In this document: positions 1-5,586 of the stretch, piece by piece
Position numbering within the stretch: position 1 is the stretch's first letter
Layout: the number at the start of each line of letters is the position of its first letter
Assembly: GCA_023135015.1 (NCBI GenBank)
Contig: JAGLTZ010000026.1
Coordinates: 1-9,064, forward strand
DNA length: 9,064 nt
Reading direction: 5' to 3'
Source: Candidatus Latescibacterota bacterium
Lineage (GTDB): Bacteria; Blakebacterota; Blakebacteria; Blakebacterales; Blakebacteraceae
Position numbers and translations under genes: made by a program
The notes under the pieces: model-generated
The model's input: the letters and a program-made list of their open reading frames with translations, nothing else
The model's database searches: none
What the model was told of the DNA's origin: nothing

Positions 1-39
1 GGCCGCGTTTTCGATGAGAGGGATTCCTGATTCAGGCAT
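1..39 (-). CDS. citF: Citrate lyase alpha subunit, N-terminal fragment (runs off window)
   Basis: Only the first 13 codons lie in the window; they read MPESGIPLIENAA. The ending resembles the N-terminus common in citrate lyase alpha subunits (an N-A-x-G-R context near the start), though the G-R would fall outside. CitF is the acetyl-ACP:citrate ACP transferase that swaps citrate for acetate on the acyl carrier protein. The ATG at 39-37 overlaps the stop of the upstream CitD-CitE fusion by 8 nt (ATGCCTGA). A purine-rich SD candidate (GGAAGAGG) lies just upstream, so start and translational coupling look real. Gene order gamma-beta-alpha (D, E, F) is the classical order in cit operons, which is the main support. 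The identity is inferred from context plus 13 residues; another overlapping gene cannot be excluded. Confidence 0.6.
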   Translation of the reverse strand, partial: MPESGIPLIENAA

Positions 40-1327
40 CGCTCGCCTCTTCCTTCTCTGCTTCCTGCTCGCGCCAGTTCTGCCCCAACAGCCCCAGGGT
101 CACGGCCAGATCGACAGTGCGCTGGGCCCGTTGAACCACAGGCGGGTCTATCATCTTGCTGCCCAGCGCTACCACGCCCTCACCGCGCGATCGGGCCAGA
201 TCGAATGCCTCGACGATCTTTGTCGCCTTTTCTATCTCCGATGTGGTAGGTGCGAACGCTTCATGGATAACCCGGATCTGGCGCGGATGAATGCATCCCT
301 TGCCCACGAATCCGAGCGCCTTCGCCTCGAGCACGCTCGCTCGGAGTCCCTCGACGTCATCCACATCGCTGAATACGGTATCGATGGGCTGTATGCCCGC
401 CGCACGGGCGGCGTTCACCAGCTGTGCCCGTGCCCAGAACGACTCCCGCCCCTCGGCGGTCCTCTCCACACCCAGATCCGCCGTGTAATCCTCCAGCCCT
501 ATCGTGAGTGCTGCCACCTGCGGGCTTGCCTCGGCAATATCGAGAGCTAACCATGCACCCCGGCCGCTCTCGATGATAGGCATCAGCAGGGGAGGGAAGA
601 CACCCGCCTTATCGGCGATAGAGTTGCAGGCCGTTTCCACTTCTTGGACCTGTTCGGGGTTTTCCACCTTGGGGATGAGGATCATCTCGGGACCCTCCGG
701 TAGAATCACTTCCAGGTCCTCCAGCCCCAGGGGCAGCTGGTTGATACGCACCATTACCTCCGCAGGTCCGAAATCGTGACAGCGCAGGGCGTTGCGGACC
801 AGCAGGCGGGCTTGCTTCTTGCGGGTTGGAGCAACAGAATCCTCGAGATCGAGAATGATACCGTCTGGAGCGTGCAGTCCCGCGTTCAACATGAACCTCG
901 GCGTGTTGCCCGGCAGGTAGAGCCGCGATCGGCGCAGGCGATCCGCTACAGGTGTGCGGTGGGGGATCGTCCTTTCGGGAAGGTAGGAATCCACAATGCC
1001 GGAATCCGCCGCCTTTACCGCTGCTTCGAGCCGTGCTGCTATCACCCAGGGAAGTGCCCCACCGTCTTCGATCTGGATGCTGGCCCCGGCGGCGCCGAGT
1101 GCCTCGGCCGCCTCGGAGGCGAGGCTGCGGATGCTCTCGCCGTAAAAGACCTCGACTCTGCTGTTGAGCTGGATTCCGGGTTCATTCCCGAAGGTTACCC
1201 TGACCCAGCAGTCGGACCGTACGTCATCCCCCATGCTGCCCGCTTCACCTATTCGGTCCGGAGGACCTGCGGGTGCATCCTGTGCGCCGTTTGTGGGGGG
1301 TCGTGATTGACCAGAAGGCTTAATCAT
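32..1327 (-). CDS. citDE: Fused citrate lyase acyl carrier protein (CitD) - citryl-ACP lyase beta subunit (CitE)
   Basis: This 431-residue protein combines two citrate lyase subunits that are usually separate. Residues about 32-107 match CitD: GIQLNSRVEVFYGESIR, then EDGGALPWVIAARLEAAV, like the 'DKGAL..ILRARLEA' end of CitD. Residues about 130-420 are a CitE/HpcH TIM-barrel lyase: RLYLPGNTPRFM (135-146), LDLEDSVAP (159-167), MVRIN (192-196), IPKVEN (218-223), IIESGRG (251-257), GLEDYTADLG (277-286), DTVFSD (316-321) and HPRQI (347-351). CitE cleaves citryl-ACP to acetyl-ACP and oxaloacetate; related enzymes cleave citramalyl or malyl thioesters. Residues 1-31 are Pro/Gly-rich and look like linker. 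Met32 (codon 1234-1232), preceded by AGGTGA, is a credible alternative start. The usual prosthetic-group serine sits two residues before the conserved Asp (E-S-[SG]-D); here the motif is V-R-S-D (36-39), so the attachment serine is displaced or lost. The ATG overlaps the stop of the small-subunit gene by 8 nt. Confidence 0.88.
   Translation of the reverse strand: MIKPSGQSRPPTNGAQDAPAGPPDRIGEAGSMGDDVRSDCWVRVTFGNEPGIQLNSRVEVFYGESIRSLASEAAEALGAAGASIQIEDGGALPWVIAARLEAAVKAADSGIVDSYLPERTIPHRTPVADRLRRSRLYLPGNTPRFMLNAGLHAPDGIILDLEDSVAPTRKKQARLLVRNALRCHDFGPAEVMVRINQLPLGLEDLEVILPEGPEMILIPKVENPEQVQEVETACNSIADKAGVFPPLLMPIIESGRGAWLALDIAEASPQVAALTIGLEDYTADLGVERTAEGRESFWARAQLVNAARAAGIQPIDTVFSDVDDVEGLRASVLEAKALGFVGKGCIHPRQIRVIHEAFAPTTSEIEKATKIVEAFDLARSRGEGVVALGSKMIDPPVVQRAQRTVDLAVTLGLLGQNWREQEAEKEEASDA
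1245..1250 (-). promoter_or_regulatory. SD-like AGGTGA before alternative CitDE start (Met32)
   Basis: The minus strand has AGGTGA ten bases before the in-frame ATG at 1234-1232. This matches the SD consensus better than the AGAGAGAAG tract before the annotated ATG at 1327. Starting here would remove the low-complexity 31-residue extension and begin the protein directly at the CitD-like domain. It would leave 85 nt between this gene and the small-subunit gene, whereas the upstream start gives an 8-nt overlap like that to the next gene. Confidence 0.4.
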
Positions 1328-1823
1328 GATTCTCGGTTCTTCTCTCTATCTCCAGGCGGGCCCGGACCGCAGGCAGAAGCCCTCCCGCATCACGGATCGA
1401 AAGCAGCATCTCCGGCAGCGGGGGGACCTGGAATGAGCGGTCACCTACATGTATTACCCCTGCCGCCGGCTCGATTGTGATTTCATCACTTTCTCTCCAG
1501 GCCGCTACCGCCTCGGGTAATTCCACCAGAACGAGTCCCTGGTTTATGGCGGCACGGTAGAAGATCCGGGCGAATGATTCGGCCACTATACCGGCGAGAC
1601 CGGCGGCTTTCAAACCGAGGGCGGGCTGCTCCCGGCTCGAGCCGCATCCGAAGTTCTTCCCGGCCACGATTACGTCACCGGGCTTCACCGAACTGGCGAA
1701 TGACGGATCCAGATCCTCCAGAAGGTGGGGAAGTATCTCTTCAGACGTGCTGCACGTGTAGGTGTGCTTGCCGGGGAAGAGCTGGTCGGTGTTCACGTTA
1801 TCGCCGTAGCGCCAGACCTTCAT
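1320..1823 (-). CDS. Aconitase-superfamily small subunit (LeuD/HacB type)
   Basis: The 167-residue length suits the short, archaeal-type LeuD/HacB small subunits (about 160-170 aa), which supply the swivelling domain of two-subunit isopropylmalate isomerase, homoaconitase, dimethylmaleate hydratase and relatives. It shows the start motif GDNVNTDQLFPG (7-18), GKNFGCGSSREQP (55-67) with the substrate-carboxylate-binding Ser-Ser-Arg at 62-64, and FARIFYRAAINQGL (84-97). The specificity loop after the first motif reads K-H-T-Y-T (19-23), where characterised LeuD/HacB proteins often have Y-L-R-T. REQP also replaces the common REHA. The substrate therefore need not be isopropylmalate; aconitate/citrate, mesaconate/citramalate or similar are possible. 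The ATG lies in an ATGA overlap with the large-subunit stop, with GGAGGAG upstream, indicating coupled 1:1 synthesis of the two subunits. Confidence 0.85.
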   Translation of the reverse strand: MKVWRYGDNVNTDQLFPGKHTYTCSTSEEILPHLLEDLDPSFASSVKPGDVIVAGKNFGCGSSREQPALGLKAAGLAGIVAESFARIFYRAAINQGLVLVELPEAVAAWRESDEITIEPAAGVIHVGDRSFQVPPLPEMLLSIRDAGGLLPAVRARLEIERRTENHD

Positions 1824-3124
1824 CGTTCTCCTCCGCTCCGGAGCCTGTCCATCGCCGCCGGTTCTACTACCTCGCGTGGATCGGTTATAACACCGGTCAG
1901 TGCGGTGGTTGCGGCGGTAAGCGGGCTGCCGAGGTAGATCTGGGCCTCAGGTGTGCCCATGCGGCCCTTGAAATTGCGGTTGGCGGTAGAGAGGCATACT
2001 TCTCCCGGAGCGAGCACTCCCATGTGCGCCCCCAGACACGGCCCGCATCCGGGAGGGAGAATAACGGCACCCGCAATGCTCAAATCGCTGATGGTGCCAT
2101 CGGCGATAGCCGCCTCGAATACCCCCCGGCTGGACGGCAGCACCAGGAGGCGGACTGTGTCTGCGATATGCCTGCCTTTCAGAATGTCGGCGGCGGCCTG
2201 CAGATCGGAGAGCCTTCCATTCGTGCAGGTTCCTATCAGAACCTGGTCCACCTTTGTTCCCGACACCCGGCCCGCACAAACCACGTCGTCTACCGCCCCG
2301 GGCAGTGCCACCACCGGCTCAACCTCGTCCAGGCCGAAATCGACGACCCTTTCGTATGTTGCATCGGAGTCGGCCCAGATGAGTTGGCTTTCTGTCCGGG
2401 AGCAGCCGGTTTTTTTTAGAAAATCAAGCGTGAGGTCATCCACCGGGAATACGGCGATCTTTGCGCCCATCTCAACACCCATGTTCGAGATGGTGATCCG
2501 TTCATCGATGCCCAGTTTATCGATATCTCCGTGGTATTCCACCGCTTGATAGGAGGCGCCGTCGGCGCCGATCAGACCGATCAGCTTGAGGACAAGGTCC
2601 TTCGCGGTCACCCAGGCGGGAAGGCTGCCGGAAAGCAGCACCTTTATCGTGGGGGGAACCTTGAGCCATGTCTCACCGGTTAGAAGGAGAGCGGCTGCTT
2701 CAGTCCGGTCGATTCCCGTGGCGAAAGCGCCGACAGCACCGTAGGTACAGGTGTGGCTGTCGCTGCCGACCACGATCTCGCCGGGAGGCGCCAGGCCCCT
2801 CTCCAGCATAACCTGGTGGCATATCCCCTCTCCGATGTCGAAGAAGTGGCGGAGATCAAAGCGGGCGATGAATTCCCTCACCCGCCTGTGTGCCTCGGCG
2901 GAGGCTGTGTCTCTGGCAGGCGAAATGTGATCGAGAACGATCACGGGCTGGTCGGGGTCCGCAATCCCGTACTGTTCCAGCTCTTCTCCGATCTTGCCTA
3001 TTATCGCGGCGGTGTTGTCATGGGTGAGTAGATGACGGGGATGAACCGTTACGATTTGACCGATCTCGACGGATGAAAGCCCGGCAGACCGGGCCAGGAC
3101 TTTCTGAGCAAATGTCAGACCCAC
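1820..3124 (-). CDS. Aconitase-superfamily large subunit (LeuC2/HacA type, [4Fe-4S])
   Basis: This 434-residue hydro-lyase large subunit is of the LeuC2/HacA type. It carries LDHISPA (64-70), with the conserved Asp-His pair, and GSDSHTCTYGAVGAF (120-134). The three [4Fe-4S] ligands are Cys290 (IGTCTNGR), Cys350 and Cys353 (GCGPCLGAHMG), followed by ANRNFKGRMG (371-380) with substrate-binding arginines. With its small subunit it should isomerise or hydrate a 2- or 3-hydroxy di/tricarboxylate via an unsaturated intermediate. No leuA- or leuB-like leucine cluster accompanies it and citrate lyase genes follow, so leucine biosynthesis is less likely than an aconitase, homoaconitase or mesaconase-type role. 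The start is GTG (3124-3122) with GGGAG upstream; it lies 16 nt after the fused aconitase gene and overlaps the small-subunit gene by 4 nt. A run of eight A on the coding strand (2417-2410) encodes Leu-Lys-Lys-Thr. Confidence 0.88.
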   Translation of the reverse strand: MGLTFAQKVLARSAGLSSVEIGQIVTVHPRHLLTHDNTAAIIGKIGEELEQYGIADPDQPVIVLDHISPARDTASAEAHRRVREFIARFDLRHFFDIGEGICHQVMLERGLAPPGEIVVGSDSHTCTYGAVGAFATGIDRTEAAALLLTGETWLKVPPTIKVLLSGSLPAWVTAKDLVLKLIGLIGADGASYQAVEYHGDIDKLGIDERITISNMGVEMGAKIAVFPVDDLTLDFLKKTGCSRTESQLIWADSDATYERVVDFGLDEVEPVVALPGAVDDVVCAGRVSGTKVDQVLIGTCTNGRLSDLQAAADILKGRHIADTVRLLVLPSSRGVFEAAIADGTISDLSIAGAVILPPGCGPCLGAHMGVLAPGEVCLSTANRNFKGRMGTPEAQIYLGSPLTAATTALTGVITDPREVVEPAAMDRLRSGGER

Positions 3125-3140
3125 GGCAGCTCCCGATCCT

Positions 3141-4988
3141 TCAGCGTGCGGCCAGCAGACCGCCGCGGCGGTAAATGCGAAGCTGGACGGGGGACATCGG
3201 AGTTATCTCGAATACCGTATTGTCCAGCAGTCTCTCAACCCTGCCTGTTTCCAGATCGACCCTGACCTTGTCTCCTGTGTGCAGCAGGCCGCGCAGGTCG
3301 CCGGTCAGAAGAGGGAGGCCTGCATTGATGGCGTTCCGTTCGTAGATGGATCCGAAAGAGGCGCCTATGATGGTGCCGATGCCCAGCGCTCTAAAACAGT
3401 CCACAGCGTGCTGGCGGCTGCTGCCGGCACCGAAATTTGCACCTACTACAAGTATGTCTCCCGGAGCCGCTTTCTGCGGAAAATCCTCCCAGCCGGGGAC
3501 ATTCCCAAGTGCGTAGCGTCCCATCTCGTCAATATCGGTGACCGACAGGTGCCGGTTATGATAGATCATGTCGGTGTCAACCGAGTCCAGGTCGAGTACC
3601 CAAGCCACACCCTCTATCATACCGGCGGGTTCTCCGGTCGGCTCGCTGGCGGGCGCATCAGCCTTTTCTGCAGGCGTTTCCATGACCGTTTCGGCGGCCG
3701 GCTCAGGAGTCTGTCTGACAGTTGAGGCCGGGACCACCAGATCCTCTCCGAGCCTGTGGGCGGCCAAAAGCACCCCCGACAGCGCCGAGGCGGCTGCCGT
3801 TGCCGGCGAGGCCAGATATACTGAACCGAGGCCCTGCTTACCGGGGAAGTTACGGTTGCCGGTGGACACGGTCACCTCGCCGGGGCCCGTCTGCCCTACC
3901 TGACCCGCAGCGCATCCCGCGCATCCGCAGTTGCTCACCAGCACACCAGCTCCCTTGAAGATATCAATCAGACCCTCGTTGAGCGCCTCGATCCAGACAC
4001 GGTCGGTCGCGGGGACAACCTTCAGCACCACTCCCGCCGCGACACTCCTTCCTTCAAGTATCCGGGCGGCGCTGCGCAGGTCCTCGATACGGCCGTTGGT
4101 GCACGATCCGATGAAAGCGGAGTCTACGGGCTCTCCTTCGATGTCGGAGAGGGGTACTACGTCTTCCGGGTGCCCCGGGCGGCTGACAAGCGGTTCCAAC
4201 CCATCAACATCCATCACTACTTCGCTGAGGTAGTCGGCGTCCGGGTCAGGGTGGGGCCATTGCCTTCCGGTGCCGCTGAGGCGGGACAGCTCGACGGACG
4301 CTTCTTCGGTGAAAGCGGGGAAGATTATTATCGCTCCCATCTCGGTTGCCATCGAAGCCAGGGTTATCCGGCCGGCCAGATCGAGAGCCTCTACGGAAGG
4401 ACCTTCGATCTCTGCGGAGCAGCCCAGCAGGCCCCTGGAGCCGAAATGCTGCAGAATCGCCAGGGTCAGGTCTTTGGCGGTCGTATGATCTGAAGGGATT
4501 CCCTCCACCCGTACGTGCACAGTCGGGGGCACTTTGAACCAGACCGATCCGAAGGCGAAGGCGTGGGCGATATCCAGGTCACCCATCCCCTGACCGAAGG
4601 TGGCAACGGCTCCCAGTATGTTGGCGTGGGAGTCAGTGGATACGAAGGTCTGGCCCGGGCCGGCAAGATCCTCCTCCATGACGACATGCGTCCCGATGCC
4701 TCGGTTGATGTCAAAGACCCGGAAGCCGTGCCGGCGGGCGAAAAGCCTGCACCGGTGTTGATTTGTGGTATATCCCTGATCGGAGCCGGTGGGATTGCAA
4801 TCGAATGTGAAGAAGGTGCTGGCGGGATCATCGATCTGAAGACCGTGCCTTTCGAGGTGGGACACGACATTGGCGCCCCCGAAATCGCGTGCAACGCGGG
4901 TATCCACACCCAGCTCGACAATCTGACCCACCTCCACGCGATCTGCGGTGTGGGCTGCGATGATCTTTTCTATCAGTGTGCGGCCCAA
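3141..4988 (-). CDS. Fused aconitase-like protein: LeuC-type domain - linker - LeuD-type domain
   Basis: One 615-residue chain holds a complete two-domain hydro-lyase. Residues 1-415 are the catalytic large domain: STDSHANILGAVATFG (117-132) and [4Fe-4S] ligands Cys296 (IGSCTNGR), Cys356 and Cys359, with the same 60/3 spacing as in the neighbouring LeuC-like protein. NRNFPGKQG follows (378-386). Residues 416-456 form a Pro/Ala/Glu/Thr-rich linker, and 457-615 are the small domain, with DTDMIYHNRHL (471-481), NFGAGSSRQHAVD (518-530) and YERNAINAGLPLL (549-561). At about 615 aa it is much shorter than classical AcnA/AcnB (about 850-900 aa) and is linked in C-then-D order. Unusual features are F-D-C-N-P (62-66), where Asp-His is usual, an extra Cys354 making C-G-C-A-G-C, and G-K384 in place of G-R. 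The start is TTG (4988-4986), directly after GGAGGGGAG and 5 nt past the HD gene; no better start is in frame. Aconitase is my best guess, given the flanking isocitrate dehydrogenase-like gene. Confidence 0.85.
   Translation of the reverse strand: MGRTLIEKIIAAHTADRVEVGQIVELGVDTRVARDFGGANVVSHLERHGLQIDDPASTFFTFDCNPTGSDQGYTTNQHRCRLFARRHGFRVFDINRGIGTHVVMEEDLAGPGQTFVSTDSHANILGAVATFGQGMGDLDIAHAFAFGSVWFKVPPTVHVRVEGIPSDHTTAKDLTLAILQHFGSRGLLGCSAEIEGPSVEALDLAGRITLASMATEMGAIIIFPAFTEEASVELSRLSGTGRQWPHPDPDADYLSEVVMDVDGLEPLVSRPGHPEDVVPLSDIEGEPVDSAFIGSCTNGRIEDLRSAARILEGRSVAAGVVLKVVPATDRVWIEALNEGLIDIFKGAGVLVSNCGCAGCAAGQVGQTGPGEVTVSTGNRNFPGKQGLGSVYLASPATAAASALSGVLLAAHRLGEDLVVPASTVRQTPEPAAETVMETPAEKADAPASEPTGEPAGMIEGVAWVLDLDSVDTDMIYHNRHLSVTDIDEMGRYALGNVPGWEDFPQKAAPGDILVVGANFGAGSSRQHAVDCFRALGIGTIIGASFGSIYERNAINAGLPLLTGDLRGLLHTGDKVRVDLETGRVERLLDNTVFEITPMSPVQLRIYRRGGLLAAR
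3630..3635 (-). promoter_or_regulatory. Possible internal SD for a free LeuD-like domain
   Basis: GGAGAA on the minus strand lies nine bases before an in-frame ATG (3620-3618, Met457 of the fused protein). That Met begins the LeuD-like domain exactly where a stand-alone small subunit would start (MIEGVAWVLD). It may be a relic of the unfused gene or a working internal start that yields a 159-residue small subunit. Only position and sequence support it. Confidence 0.25.
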
Positions 4989-4993
4989 CCCGG

Positions 4994-5575
4994 TTACTCC
5001 CCTCCGATCAGTGTGCCGTCGGCCTTCATCCTGAGGGGATCGAACGAGGCGAAATCGGCCTGATGGATAAGGATCGTCTCGACCACTTTGGGGCTACCAT
5101 CCCCCTCTCTGCTGTGGCAGGCGATGATGTTGAGCACCTCGTCGGGTAACCCGGCCCGGGCCGCCAGCACAGTACCGCTGATTGGATGGCGCAGGTAGCG
5201 GCCGGAGTGGCTGGTGCGGTATCCGCCCCGGCTGTCGGATTCTATCTCGATAAGTTTCCCCACGTCGTGCAGGAGGGCGCCGGCGATAAGGTGATCGTGG
5301 TTGATTTTATAAGGAAGATCCCTGCAGGCCCGCTCCTGAGCTTCGGCCAGACCGAGAGCACCCCATGTGACCGCGAGAATATGTTCTATGAAGCCCACAC
5401 CTCCGCAGTCAGTGAGCAGGGAGAATGGCATCCGTTCCACAGCTTCGAGTTCATCCCATCCTCCTTCACGGCAGGCATCAACCCACGTATCGACTACCTG
5501 CTCCTGAAGCTGTGTGTCAGATATCCGTTCAAGCAGCTCCTCAAAGAGTTCCCTGACCTGAGCTGCGTTGATCAT
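4994..5575 (-). CDS. HD-domain metal-dependent phosphohydrolase-like protein, function unknown
   Basis: This 193-residue cytoplasmic protein has a full set of HD-domain ligands: His65 (GFIEHILAV), His103-Asp104 (AGALLHDVGKL), His130 (LRHPISG), His154 (ACHSREGD) and Asp174 (IHQADFASFD). The spread of five His/Asp groups fits the metal-binding HD superfamily, whose members hydrolyse phosphomonoesters or phosphodiesters of nucleotides. No second domain, signal peptide or membrane segment is visible. Residues 1-50 are acidic and probably helical. It lies 11 nt after the dehydrogenase gene and 5 nt before the fused aconitase, so it is translated with the central-carbon enzymes, but none of the expected reactions needs an HD enzyme. 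A regulatory role, repair of a damaged cofactor, or nucleotide/CoA-moiety turnover are all guesses. The ATG at 5575 has AGAGGTGA upstream. Confidence 0.85.
   Translation of the reverse strand: MINAAQVRELFEELLERISDTQLQEQVVDTWVDACREGGWDELEAVERMPFSLLTDCGGVGFIEHILAVTWGALGLAEAQERACRDLPYKINHDHLIAGALLHDVGKLIEIESDSRGGYRTSHSGRYLRHPISGTVLAARAGLPDEVLNIIACHSREGDGSPKVVETILIHQADFASFDPLRMKADGTLIGGE
4997..5005 (-). promoter_or_regulatory. Strong SD deciding the TTG start of the fused aconitase
   Basis: The last codons of the HD gene read GGA GGG GAG before the TAA stop and form a near-ideal ribosome binding site. Eight bases (stop codon plus CCGGG) separate it from TTG at 4988-4986. This supports the TTG start and termination-reinitiation coupling between the two genes. 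Confidence 0.65.
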
Positions 5576-5586
5576 TTTTCACCTCT

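Noticed and set aside
1574..2419. A 281-codon open frame on the plus strand
   Set aside because: Antisense to the LeuC- and LeuD-like genes; composition is Arg/Ser/Pro-rich, typical of a shadow, with no domain.
2400..2420. Programmed frameshift at the A8 run comparable to the one proposed in the peptidase
   Set aside because: No SD-like element at a useful distance and only a 4-bp downstream stem, so I list it as a homopolymer observation only.
1320..3124. Leucine biosynthesis (leuCD) as the function of the split pair
   Set aside because: No leuA-like gene is present, the small-subunit loop differs from known isopropylmalate isomerases, and the pair is translationally coupled to citrate lyase genes. 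It is not excluded, only less likely.
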